NCBI GenBank assembly: GCA_014529385.2
Contig: CM043953.1
Coordinates: 108,258,549 to 108,322,548 of the forward strand
Origin: Adiantum capillus-veneris
Lineage: Eukaryota > Streptophyta > Polypodiopsida > Polypodiales > Pteridaceae
Reading direction: 5' to 3'
DNA length: 64,000 bases
The notes under the pieces: model-generated
The model's database searches: none
Told to the model about the DNA's origin: nothing
What the model saw: only the letters and a program-made list of their open reading frames with translations
Position numbers and translations under genes: made by a program
In this document: positions 23,250-35,019 of the stretch, one piece after another
How positions within the stretch are numbered: position 1 is the stretch's first letter
Layout of the letters: each line of letters begins with the position of its first letter

Positions 23250-24526
23250 ATGGCTGGATCACAGGACACTGCTCTTTACAATATCAAGAAGCTGGATGGA
23301 ACCAATTTCCCATTGTGGAAGAAGCAGATTTGGCACGTGTTGGTACAAAAGAAGCAGATAAAACCTATAAAGCTCAAGGGGATAAAACCAAAAGATATGG
23401 ACGAAGATGAATGGAGCGAAATGGATGAATTGGCACTTTCTACCATTATGCTGACTTTGGCAAAAAGCGTTTACTTCAATGTAGCAGATGAGATGTCGGC
23501 TTATCAAGCATGGTTAAAGCTGAGTGATCTTTATGAGAAGCAGAGTGCAGCTTCACAGGTATACTAGCTTAAGAAGCTTGTTGACTTGAAGATGAAAGAA
23601 GGGACACCTATGTCCAATCATCTGAATGAATTCAACACAATCTACAGTCAGTTGTCAGCTCAAGGTGTCAAGTTTGATGAACCTGTTAGAGCTATGTTCC
23701 TGTTGATCACATTGCCGGAAAGTTGGGACACTTTTCGCACAGCTTTGAGTAATTCTGCACCTCCAGATGGTTTGACCATAGCAGGTGTAGAAGGAAGTCT
23801 GCTTACTGAAGAAACCAATAGAAAGACAATGGACAATGGCAAAGGAACAGCCTTAGTTGTCAGGGGAAGGACCAAAGAAAAGTACAAAGGTGGAAAGAGG
23901 AATCAGTCTCGTAGCAAGTCCCGCAGTGCTAAAGGCAAGAGTGACATAGAATGCTACCATTGTGGCAAGAAGGGTCACATGAAAAGAGACTGCAGAGAAT
24001 GGAAAGCAGAAAAAGGCAAAGAGAAAGCTGAAGACCATGGTGAGAAGAACAAGTCCTCAGTGAAGATTCAAGAAATAAATGTGACAAACATTGTTGCAGA
24101 GGATGACAGTCTAGTGTTAGGAGACATCTACTTCTTGAAGAATACAATGGACTCAGCTCTTCTTACAGCATCTGATGGAAATGCACCGAGTGACTGGATT
24201 ATAGACTCAGGGGCATCACTTCATGTGTCTCCAAACAAGGAGTGGTTTACTTCTTATGTGACCACTAAAGATCATGTTCGGCTAGGCAATGGGCAGACAT
24301 GTGAGATCTTAGGTGTTGGAGATGTTCAATTGAAGTTTCAGAATGGCTCTTCTTTCATGCTGAAGAATGTGAGACATGTTCCCGCAATTACAAAGAGCTT
24401 GATCTGCACAGGTTTACTTGATGATGCTGGCTACGTCACCACTTTTGGACAGAATATGTGGAAGATATCCAAGGGTTCTATGACAGTAGCACATGGAGTA
24501 AAGTCTGGAGGACTTTACATGATTTA
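23250..24526 (+). pseudogene. Plus-strand copia: Gag and protease segment
   Basis: From ATG 23250 (MAGSQDTALYN) the frame reads a UBN2-type Gag. TAG at 23565 stands where the related minus-strand copia has Trp (VYWIKKL). The frame is then open to 24526. It contains CCHC knuckle CYHCGKKGHMKRDC (about 23954-23995) and retropepsin motif IDSGASLHVSP (near 24201). It ends early in the GAG-pre-integrase region (GLYMI), where Gypsy A is inserted at 24527. Its nearest relative in the window is the minus-strand copia. Confidence 0.9.
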
Positions 24527-26120
24527 TGTCATAATAATCAATATCTAATTCTCCTAAATGATTTTCTCATATTAAACTGATCATTTAATGTGGGGAAGTG
24601 CCAAGGGAGAAAAAGCTAGAATATTGGTTAAGTTAGCAGACCGGCCACAATAGGGATCCAAAGGAGGGAAAATAGGGATCCAAAGGGGGGGCCATCTGCA
24701 AAAGAGCCATGTGAAACAATGGGCCAAAAAGACCCTAAGGTTCAGCCCATTAAGACTTCCAAAATGCTAAGGTTCCAAAATTCAAAGGTTGTGTCCAAAG
24801 GTCAACCCTAGGGAAAATTGGATGCTTAGTGTGTGCCCTAAAAGTCTTTGCATATCCCTACATGGGAGGGGGCGAGCCCCAAAGCTAGGGGATGAGAGAG
24901 AAAGCCACACACACACACACACAGGCTCCCTTTACACAAAGGGAATGAGGGACACATGTCAGCTCCCTAGGCCAGATGCCCACAAGGTGTGCCCAATTCC
25001 TATTGGAAGACCCTTGAAGTGGACCAATGAGAATTAAGCTAGAGTAAATCTAGTTTAATTAATTTAAAAAAACATTTAATAAAAGAAACCAATAAGAATT
25101 AAGTGTCCTAGAAGACTATTGGGCAGTCTCCCAAGGGGTCCAATGAGCATTCAGGAGCCCCATGGCTTGCCTGATTCCTATTGGCCAGGAGGCAAAGGGG
25201 TCCAATGAGAGTTTAGTTTAATTATTTAATTACCTAAAGCTCTCACAAAAGGGGAAAGGGGGACACATGTCAGAAGGCTATCACTTATGCTGCTTAATCC
25301 CTATTGGCTTGACCTGGGGAGGTCCAATGAGGCAAAAGCCAGACTTATTTAGCAGCTAGGGCTCGCCCAAGAGAGGGGGGGGGCTGATTTTTGCTTGGCA
25401 TTGACACACACACTCTCACACTTGACCATGTGTGAAGGGAAAATACTCTATCTCCTCCCAAGCTTTAATGGAGAGCTCATCACCTACTCCAAGCTTGTGA
25501 GATAGAAGCCTACATCAATACTCTCTTGGCATGTGGATGCAAATCCAACCAAGAGCCAAGCTTCAATGCATGCTCATCTTCTCTACCAAGCTAATTACTA
25601 AGCTAAGCTATGCTAATATGAGTATTTATGTGAGGAGATGTACTTCTTTCTCGTAAGATACTTCTTTTTCCTCTCAATCTACTCTCATACCCTGCTAGCT
25701 CTCACCATCTTCGAAGGTGTGTGAGGTCTTGGGTCTGAGAACGGGGATAATTCAAGTTGTGTTTGATTAAGTGTTTTGCTTGGTGTATGAAGCTTCCATC
25801 TTCATTGCACTAGCTAGTCTTGAAGGAACACAAAGAATTGTATTGTACAATGTCTCTCTTGATGGGAGAAACCATAATACAAAGCCTTTTGGAGGGGGGA
25901 CCGGCTCCATGCAAATCCGGTCCTCAACTGTTGTCAATAGCTTAATTGCTCTCTCTTTTGAAAGTATTGTCGATGCTATCTAACTAGGTGTTATGCTTTT
26001 TGTTGCTCTCTCCACCCAAGCACTCTTGTAAATCTCATTAGGAATCAACTCTAATGAAATGCCCACTATGTTCATGCTAAATTCCGCTACACAAAAGATT
26101 TTAGGCCATTAAATGTTACA
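24527..26120 (+). repeat. 5' LTR of Gypsy A
   Basis: A 1,594-bp LTR starting TGTCATAATAATC and ending TTACA. It carries several GGTCCAATGAG and CCTATTGG modules (25010-25330) and a CA microsatellite near 24908. Confidence 0.95.
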
Positions 26121-26121
26121 T

Positions 26122-26133
26122 TGGTATCAGAGC
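26122..26133 (+). promoter_or_regulatory. Primer-binding site of Gypsy A
   Basis: TGGTATCAGAGC directly follows the 5' LTR (1-nt spacer). It is complementary to the initiator methionine tRNA 3' end. Confidence 0.92.
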
Positions 26134-26552
26134 TCAAGGTTTCTCTTTTCTTGCTCAAGAAGGGAGGTCCTCAAGCTAGCTACAAATGGTTGGTATTATT
26201 AATTGCCTGTGAGTAAATAGAATAGGGATTTTTCAGCCTTGCAGTGCGCCTGCCTTTGTGCAGTTAACGGGGCATCACCGTCGAGAGCTATGGTCTTAAT
26301 AGTGGAGTCCTACGGGGCTTGCCTACGGCTTAACCACTATTGAGCTATTAGAAGCTTGACAGGAGCCGGTGCTGTTTTGGTGTCGAAAGACCCTCTCTTC
26401 TATTCCTTGCAATTAATGGTATTCGAGCCGCGGGTACAGTAGCTTGAGTGCTTTTTCTAAAGGGGTAAAGAGGAGTAGCAACTAGGGCTTGAAGTGCCAA
26501 AGTACACCTAAAAAGTTTACACCTAAAAAGTTTACACCTAAAAGTTGTTAGA
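26134..26552 (+). other. Leader of Gypsy A
   Basis: Non-coding leader. Just before the gag ATG it holds three near-identical 16-bp units (TACACCTAAAAAGTT, about 26502-26547). Confidence 0.7.
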
Positions 26553-29500
26553 ATGGCTGACAATATTAAAGAGAGTGAAATTAATGTTGATAACTTTGAT
26601 TTTGCTCATGAGCAAGCTACTAATGATGCTTCAATGCTTGTTAATTATCTTGTTTCTAGGCTTCAACAAGCCATGGGCAATCCATCTCTCCAAAGTGAAG
26701 TGCAACGGCAGCTCCGTGCTCACGGGATTCTCCAAGCTCATCACCATGACGAGAGAACACCTAGGAAGCCTCCTTGTGAGACTACCAAAAGAGGTCTCTC
26801 TCCGATTCGGGAAGAAGAAGAGAATCCATATGAAGGGCTCAAGAACTTACTTCTTGATGATGCATCTCCTTCCCAAAGGAGAACTCAAGAGCCTCCACCG
26901 AAGGAACGAGAAAGAAGCGAATCTCCCGCCACCTCGGCGGAGATGGCTCCACGAAGACGGCGGGCTAAACGCTCTCCATCACCACCAAAGCGGAGAAGAC
27001 CATCACACTCTTCTCCACGCCATAATTCAAAGAGGGATGATAAAAAGCAAGAGAAGAAAAAGGCGAGAAAGAGGACACCCTCTTCTCCATCTTCTTCATC
27101 CTCTTCCTCTTATGAAAGCTATGGTGAAGACGACAAAGATCAAGACAAGAAAAAGGCGAGAAAGAGGTCACCCTCTTCTCCACCTTCTTCAAATTCTTCA
27201 TCTTCTGAAGAAAGTGATGGTGCAACTTTTGAACCATCAAAAAGAAGAGGCCATAGAAAATCCTATGCCGCATGGAAGAGGTCGTCCAAGCTGAAGAAAT
27301 TCAAAGAGGGAGGGAAGAGCATCTCTTTCCTTACCTATGATGGCACCTTCGGTGCTACAGACAAAGTTTTGGCCTTTATCCAGCAATTCGATGCGGCGTT
27401 TGGAGATGAGGGCTTCACGGAGTCCTCTAAGCTACGCCATGTAGCTATGCACTTTCAAAAGTCCGCCAGACAATGGTGGTCTAGCCTACGAGCCAACGGT
27501 GAAGCTCCACGAACATGGAAGGCTTTAAGAGCTTCCATTATGAAGCAGTTTTTGGCCACCGATGCCAAAGACAAAGTACTCACCGAATGGCGAAGCTTAA
27601 AGCTCTCTCCCAATGAATCCATCCACAAATATGTAGACAAGTTTTGGGACCTACAACTCAAAGCCACTGTCTTCAAAAAGTTGGATTTTGGAGAGCAAAA
27701 GCAACAATTTTGTGCGGGCTTAACCGAAGAAATGGCGGAGTATGTCAACTCCCAAAGGCCACGTACCATATCGGCGGTAATACACCATACTATGGTGGCC
27801 TCGCGAATCAATTTCCAAACGGGGGGTAAAAGAAATAATAAGCCCCCGGAAAACAAGGGTTCCAATGAGCCTAAGGGGAAGGACAATGTCCAAAAGTCTC
27901 CTAAGGGCAATTCCAACAAAGCTAAAGAGAAGGGAGTTTACAAAGGAAAGAATAAACTCTCTCCTGAAGAGCTTGAGCGTTATCGTAAAGATAACCGGTG
28001 TTTCAAGTGCGGCGAACAAGGGCATGCGTACCGCGCTTGTCCCCAAAAGAACAACCGCCAAGATCCTCCTAGAGCTTCTTTGGTTGAAATCCAAGAGGAG
28101 GAGATTCACCAAACTCACCACAAAGGATCTCCTCTATGCCATGCTTGGGGAAAGGTAAGAGAACATGATGCTTTTATTCTCTTTGACCCTGGTTCTACCC
28201 ACAATTTTATATCTATGGAGTTAGCCACCAAGCTAGGCATACAATCCTACGAGATGGGAGATATCCTACCCGCAGACAGTGCCTTCAAGGGGCAAGAAGC
28301 TTCAGTCACTCCCTTAATCGGGAAATTGAGGCTTCATGTCCAAGGCTATGTGGACAAAGAGGACTTCTTTATCTCTCCTCTCAAGCATGAGGATGTAATC
28401 CTAGGGGCACCATGGTTTGACCGTCTGGCTGCCCATGTTAAATTTCCTGAAAGGAGAATCTCCTTTAAGTTCAGGGAAAAGGACATGTATATAGATGCTA
28501 GGGAGATGGGTAACACCATCCCCATTGTACATACACCAGCTTTCAACAAGTCAATAAAGAGCTCTATTTCCGTGTACATGATTTTTGTTAAAGATTCTCA
28601 AAATGAACCTAATGCTTTAACAAAAGAAAATAAAAGCACACAAAAGGAATTAGAGTTATCCAATTTTCTCAAGGGGTTTCAAGATGTCTTTATTGACGAC
28701 ATCCCTTGTGAGCTACCTCCTAAACGAGGTAATGACAACCATGCAATTGAACTTCTTCCAGGAAGTTCACCGCCTAACAAACCTCCTTATAGAGTTTCTC
28801 AAGCTCAACAAGAGGAGATTATGCGGCAAGTGCATGAGTTAATTGAGAAGGGCATGGTTAGGCCTAGCTCATCTCCATTTTGCTCACCTGTGCTATTAGT
28901 GCAAAAGAAAGACGGCACATATCGTATGTGTGTCGACTATAGAGCACTAAATAGGATCACTATCAAGAATAGGTTTCCCGTTCCACGGGTAGAAGACCTA
29001 TTTGATAAGCTACAAGGATCGACCTACTTCAGTAGGATTGACCTAAAAAGTGGCTATCATCAAATAAGGATAGTTGATCAAGACATTGTAAAGACCGCAT
29101 TTCGTACTACATTTGGTCTTTACGAATACATTGTCATGCCTTTTGGCTTGACTAATGCACCAGCCACATTTAACCGCTTGATGGAGAAGCTGTTCAGACC
29201 TCATTGAACCTTCACTGGAGTGTTCTTTGATGATATTATCATCTACTCTAATTCATTAGAGGAACACAAGCAACACCTCCAGGTAATATTTCAAGTTTTA
29301 AGAGAGAATAAACTTTATGTTAATCGAAAGAAAAGTGAATTTTTCTTGCAAGAGATTCAATATTTAGGTCACATTATCTCTCAAGATGGAATCCAAATGG
29401 ATCCATCCAAGTTAGAGGTAATAAAAGGATGGCCTAAACCAAGGAATCTTCATGAACTAAGAAGCTTTATAGGTATGTGTGCATACTATAGACGCTTCAT

Positions 29501-31502
29501 AGAAAAGTTCTCACAAATTGCGGGACCATTACATGACCTAACAAAGAAAAATGTTAGGTATACGTGGTCTGCTAAGGAGAACAATGCTTTCGAAAAGCTT
29601 AAAGAAAAGCTTATCTCTCAACCTGTGCTTACACTACCGGATCTCTCAAAACCATTTGAGGTCCAATGTGATGCTTGTGGTGATTGCCTTGGGGCTGTTC
29701 TGCTCCAAGAAGGGCACGCCATAGGCTATGAGAGTCGAAGGCTCGACCCTGTTGAGCAAGCTCTAGGCATATACGAAAAAGAACTCCTTGCAGTTCTACA
29801 TGCCTTAGACTAATGGAAGCACTATTTATTGGGGACTCCTTTCATTCTGAGAACGGATCACCAAGGTCTTAAGTACTTCATGATGCAGACCAAGCTCTCC
29901 GACAAACAAATGAGGTGGGCAAATTTCCTTTCGCAATTTCATTTTCATATTGCTCACATTGCTGGCAAGCATAATCAAGTAGCCGATGCACTCTCAAGAC
30001 GACCGAGAGTGAATGCGGTTTCCATAGCAACTCACAATGATCTATCTTTAATGATAGATGAGTATGCTATTGATCCCGATTTTAGAGATGTGATTTCAGC
30101 CCTTGCATTAGGGAAGAAAGAAGAACCATTTACTTTACAAGATGGTTATCTTCTCTATGGCAATAGACTATGCGTTACTAACTCACTACGTGAGAAAGTA
30201 ATGTATGAATCTCATGCTCCCCCATATGCGGGGCATAGAGGGATTCAGTCTACCCTAAAGGGAATTGAAACATATTTCTATTGGCCTACCATGAAAGTGA
30301 ACATACATGAGTATGTTTCCAAATGTGTGGTATGTCAAAAGACAAAATTTGATAGAGGGAAGCAACTTGGATTGCTTCAACCCTTGCCAATCCCTAATTC
30401 ACCGTGGGAGAGCATATCCATGGATTTTATCTTTGGATTGCCTAAGTCTATCCATGGGAATACGGGAATATGGACGATAGTAGACAGGTTCAGTAAACAA
30501 GCTCATTTTATACCTGTCAAAAAGACTATCAAAGCCCATCAAATGGCAACCCTCTTCATTTCACAAATTTTCAAGTACCATGGCTTGCCAATGTCCATAG
30601 TGTCGGATAGAGATCCTAGAATGACCAGTAATTTCTGGAAGGGTCTCTTTGAGAATTTAGGAACAAGGCTAAACTTCTCTTCGGCCTATCATCCACAAAC
30701 TGATGGCCAAAGTGAAATAGCTAACCTAACTATTCTCGATCTACTAAAAGCCTATGTAACGGAAGTAGATCAAAGATCCCAATGGGAGAAGTACTTACCC
30801 TTAGTAGAGTATGCTTACAATAACACTGTACATACTTCTACAGGAAAAGCACCTTTCGAGGTAATTGAGGGAAGATCAAAAAGTCCCTTGCTACTTAAGG
30901 TACATGGGAAGATCTTCGCTGCAGATGAGTATAGCCGAGACCTACAAGAATCTTTCCAAAAGATTAAGGATGCTATCTCTATCTCACAGCAAAGGCAAAA
31001 GGCTGCTGCTGACAAGCACAGAAGAGCCCAAGCCTTTAAAGAAAACGATTGGGTCTTGTTAAAGTTTCCCAAGGCTCGATTAAGGCACACTACGGGCAAG
31101 AATCCTACGGGCCACCAAAAGTACTATGCTAAACTAGCAAAAAGGTACTATGGTCCCTTCCAGATTCTTAGGCCAATCAATGAGATGGCCTATCAACTTA
31201 AGTTGCCCAATCATTGGCTCATACACAATGCTTTTCATGTGAGCCTCTTAAAGCCTTACAAAGGAGAGCCACCTCAAGAACCAACTATTGAAGACCCACC
31301 GGAGATCGAGGACCACGAGGAGGTGCTGCAGCCCGAGTCCATTCTCCGACATGAAGACAAGGTATTAAGAGGCGGTAAGACTATCAGACGATATCTTATT
31401 AAGTTTAAGAATTATCCTTTTGAAGATGCTAGATGGATGCAAGGCATACAATTAAAGGATAACCTAAACCTTGTCAATGCTTACAATGCTTCCCAAGAGT
31501 AA
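26553..31502 (+). pseudogene. Gypsy A Gag-Pol polyprotein, two nonsense codons
   Basis: One frame of about 1,650 codons from ATG 26553 (MADNIKESE) to TAA 31500-31502, broken only by TGA 29205 and TAA 29811. Domains by approximate residue: an Arg/Ser-rich RS-like segment at 130-230 with duplicated KKKARKR(T/S)PSSP; Gag domain 245-420; CCHC knuckle [14 protein letters not shown] at 482; retropepsin DPGSTHNF near 543; reverse transcriptase from 780 with [15 protein letters not shown] and FFDDIIIYS at 891; RNase H with VQCDACGDCLGA near 1036; integrase zinc finger 1220-1262 and core with SMDFIFGLP, SDRDPRM and HPQTDGQSE; and a chromodomain-like tail, LIKFKNYPFEDARWM, at about 1610. Chromodomain integrases steer insertion to marked chromatin. 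TAA 29811 sits before WKHYLLG, where Gln is usual. Confidence 0.94.
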
Positions 31503-31860
31503 GCAAATGTACAAAATGTTAAAAATGAACAAAAAATTTTGTCTTATAAGACTCCCTTTTTCTTTATTTGTGCACAAAAAATGAAGTAGTATGCATGCTG
31601 AGATCAAGTTTGCGGAGACGACGTCTCCCAAACACCAAGTAGAGCTTGTCACTCTACTATGGAAGACTGATAGGACTAATGTGCAGACATGCTTGCGGCA
31701 GCCTCAGGCTCTCAAGCGCCAAATGGACTAGTCATCCATTATGGAATGATGTCGTAGGGTAACATAGGGATCCTCTACCCGCTAAGAAAAGGACTCATGC
31801 ATATGCTTTATCTTCTCTACACCATAGTCGAGGACGACTATGATTTCAAGAGAGAGGTAA
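31503..31860 (+). other. 3' untranslated part and polypurine tract of Gypsy A
   Basis: There is no gene between pol and the 3' LTR. The purine-rich CAAGAGAGAGGTAA (31847-31860) directly precedes the LTR and is the likely plus-strand primer. Confidence 0.75.
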
Positions 31861-33272
31861 TGTCATAATAATCAATATCTAATTCTCCTAAATGATTTTC
31901 TCATATTAAACTGATCATTTAATGTGGGGAAGTGCCAAGGGAGAAAAAGCTAGAATATTGGTTAAGTTAGCAGACCGGCCACAATAGGGATCCAAAGGAG
32001 GGAAAATAGGGATCCAAAGGGGGGGCCATCTGCAAAAGAGCCATGTGAAACAATGGGCCAAAAAGACCCTAAGGTTCAGCCCATTAAGACTTCCAAAATG
32101 CTAAGGTTCCAAAATTCAAAGGTTGTGTCCAAAGGTCAACCCTAGGGAAAATTGGATGCTTAGTGTGTGCCCTAAAAGTCTTTGCATATCCCTACATGGG
32201 AGGGGGCGAGCCCCAAAGCTAGGGGATGAGAGAGAAAGCCACACACACACACACACACAGGCTCCCTTTACACAAAGGGAATGAGGGACACATGTCAGCT
32301 CCCTAGGCCAGATGCCCACAAGGTGTGCCCAATTCCTATTGGAAGACCCTTGAAGTGGACCAATGAGAATTAAGCTAGAGTAAATCTAGTTTAATTAATT
32401 TAAAAAAACATTTAATAAAAGAAACCAATAAGAATTAAGTGTCCTAGAAGACTATTGGGCAGTCTCCCAAGGGGTCCAATGAGCATTCAGGAGCCCCATG
32501 GCTTGCCTGATTCCTATTGGCCAGGAGGCAAAGGGGTCCAATGAGAGTTTAGTTTAATTATTTAATTACCTAAAGCTCTCACAAAAGGGGAAAGGGGGAC
32601 ACATGTCAGAAGGCTATCACTTATGCTGCTTAATCCCTATTGGCTTGACCTGGGGAGGTCCAATGAGGCAAAAGCCAGACTTATTTAGCAGCTAGGGCTC
32701 GCCCAAGAGAGGGGGGGGGCTGATTTTTGCTTGGCATTGACACACACACTCTCACACTTGACCATGTGTGAAGGGAAAATACTCTATCTCCTCCCAAGCT
32801 TTAATGGAGAGCTCATCACCTACTCCAAGCTTGTGAGATAGAAGCCTACATCAATACTCTCTTGGCATGTGGATGCAAATCCAACCAAGAGCCAAGCTTC
32901 AATGCATGCTCATCTTCTCTACCAAGCTAATTACTAAGCTAAGCTATGCTAATATGAGTATTTATGTGAGGAGATGTACTTCTTTCTCGTAAGATACTTC
33001 TTTTTCCTCTCAATCTACTCTCATACCCTGCTAGCTCTCACCATCTTCGAAGGTGTGTGAGGTCTTGGGTCTGAGAACGGGGATAATTCAAGTTGTGTTT
33101 GATTAAGTGTTTTGCTTGGTGTATGAAGCTTCCATCTTCATTGCACTAGCTAGTCTTGAAGGAACACAAAGAATTGTATTGTACAATGTCTCTCTTGATG
33201 GGAGAAACCATAATACAAAGCCTTTTGGAGGGGGGACCGGCTCCATGCAAATCCGGTCCTCAACTGTTGTCA
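31861..33272 (+). repeat. 3' LTR of Gypsy A, 3'-truncated
   Basis: It matches the 5' LTR to TTGTCA and then jumps directly to copia integrase sequence at 33273. The missing 184 bp correspond to 25937-26120. Confidence 0.95.
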
Positions 33273-34085
33273 GAAGGTTTTGCAGAAGGATTCAGTGCCA
33301 GAGATGGTATGGTCAGGCAAGGTGCCCTCATACAAGCATCTCAGAGTCTTTGGCTGTGAGGCATATACTCACGCTGCAAAGGAATTTAGGAACAAACTTG
33401 AGCCAAAGACTAGAAAGTGCATCTTTCTAGGCTATGGTAATTCTGGTGAGATGTGGTACAGACTTTGGGATCCCGAATCCAGAAAGGTTATCCGCAGCAA
33501 TGATGTTCACTTTAATGAAGCCAAATATCATTCTAAACCAGAGAAAGTTGAGGAGATTAGAAGAGTTGTCTTCCAAGAAGATGGACCTGCACGTGCAAGA
33601 CAAAATGTCAGGGCTCAAGAGGAGCAAGGATAGGATAGATTGGAACCACAAGTTGTGGCTAAGCCTGAGCCACCTATTGTGCGTAGATCTGGACGTGTCA
33701 CGCGACCTCCTGATAGGTTTGTTCCATCTATGAACTATGTCATGTTGACTGATTGCAATGAGCCTTCATGTTACAAGGAAGCAGTGCAAATGAAGGACTC
33801 CGGGAATTGGAAATTGGCCTTGCAATGAGAGATGACATCTCTGCATAAAAACCAGACATGGAAGCTAGTTAAATTACCACGGGGCAAAAAGGCTCTACCC
33901 TGTAAATGGGTTTACAGGTTTAAGATCACCGCTCATGATAGTCAGCCAAAGTACAAAGCAAGGCTTGTTGCCAAGGGCTTTAAGCAAGAACAAGGCATTG
34001 ACTTTGAGGAAGTCTTCTCTCCGGTGGTCAAGATGACTACATTGAGATGCTTTCTTGCATTGGTTGCCATATTAGATTTGGTGTT
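33273..34085 (+). pseudogene. Plus-strand copia: integrase tail to RT start
   Basis: The frame resumes in the copia integrase C-terminal region (HLRVFGCEAY, CIFLGYG) and passes through the linker with RRSGRVTRPPDRFVPSMNY. It enters the reverse transcriptase ([29 protein letters not shown]) before Gypsy B interrupts at 34086. In-frame TAG lies at 33631 and TGA at 33826. Relative to the minus-strand copia, roughly 230 codons covering the GAG-pre-integrase zinc segment and the integrase catalytic core are missing between this segment and 24526. The element is therefore incapable of integration on its own. Confidence 0.9.
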
Positions 34086-34369
34086 TGATGCATGGTTTTT
34101 AGGACCCCTTCTGAAGATGCAATAAAGGCACAGTCAGTTGTTGGGGAGATGAGGATACTCTAGTCCAAGGGATCTCGAAAGAGAAGAAAAATCTACTTCA
34201 CAAGCACCAAAGAGTAAAAAGCGCCATGGACAGAAGATACGTGGGAACGAGCTCTTATGCATGCCTACAACCTATATCTTACAGAATAGCCCATTCTAGG
34301 TGTGAATTTCTAGTGAAATTTACACGAGGATGTTCGTGTGGACTCACAGCACAGCATACTTCGGTTTCA

Positions 34370-34535
34370 CTTTTTTACCGACAGTAAATATTTTTTACCA
34401 CAGTAAATATTTTTACCTACAGTAAATATTTTTTACCTACAGTAAATATTTTTCACCTGCATGGTAAATACAAATCACTTTTTACCTACAGTAACGTTTT
34501 TTACCCATGGTAAATATTTTTTACTGCACCATAAG
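34370..34535 (+). repeat. TTTACC/AGTAAATA repeat array in the Gypsy B LTR
   Basis: Seven or so units of about 19-22 bp built on TTTTTACC(T)ACAGTAAATA, with some units carrying CATGGTAAATA. The unit has an inverted core (TTTAC...GTAAA). The 3' LTR (42679-42815) has one unit fewer. Its location upstream of the TATA box suggests a transcriptional element, but this is inference. Confidence 0.85.
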
Positions 34536-35012
34536 TATTTGGTAGGTAGCACTTCACTGTTACTAGAAGCAGTGCTTGGGCATCAACAATGCAGTTACAG
34601 GAGGAGAAAAAGGGAAAATCTTATGGTAACGGTGAGTCAACAGGGATAAAGACTTTTGAGTTGAAAAGAGACATGCTGATTTTTTCAAAGAACACATGTC
34701 AAAAGAAACCATGGTTGAGGATTTTTTGAGAATTTGATATTCAGGAGGACCCAGCAGGTCCCCCCCTGACATGTGCAGAACTTCCAGTTTCAACAGCCAC
34801 CTCTTCGGCTCTTAAATGTTGGTCAAGGCCTTATCCCCATGTGTCACAATCAGAAAAATCAGCATTTACCCTCCCCTCTCACATCACTCTAGAGAATATC
34901 TTGATGGTGACATATCAGGTGACCTCAATCTGTTGACCACCCTAAGCAAAAAGTAACCCCAATCAGCGGATTTAAGCATGTTTATCCCTAATCCTAAACC
35001 CTCTCAGAAACC

Positions 35013-35019
35013 TATATAA
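35013..35019 (+). promoter_or_regulatory. TATA box of Gypsy B 5' LTR
   Basis: TATATAA in the context CCTATATAAGGAGGCC, conserved in the 3' LTR at 43301-43307. It is followed about 30 bp downstream by a plausible start region. Confidence 0.65.

Larger units (their letters stand above)
24527..33272 (+). mobile_element. Gypsy A, chromodomain-type Ty3/gypsy element
   Basis: The 5' LTR is 24527-26120 and the 3' LTR 31861-33272. Over the shared 1.41 kb they look identical by eye except for two bases in a CA run (near 24908-24923 versus 32239-32259), so this is a very recent insertion. The 3' LTR stops at TTGTCA and lacks the last 184 bp of the 5' copy. Copia integrase sequence follows immediately, so a deletion removed the LTR end, the right target duplication and about 230 copia codons. 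The domain order protease-RT-RNase H-integrase marks it as Ty3/gypsy. Confidence 0.95.

Noticed and set aside
26545..27294. A 249-codon frame overlapping the start of Gypsy A gag
   Set aside because: It is the +1 shadow of the Lys/Arg/Ser-rich Gag sequence and has no independent support.
33107..33430. A 107-codon frame joining LTR and copia sequence
   Set aside because: It spans the truncated LTR and the copia junction, and an identical start occurs in the other LTR at 25771.
34370..34535. CRISPR-like array
   Set aside because: The units are contiguous tandem repeats in an LTR with no unique spacers, in a eukaryotic nuclear context.
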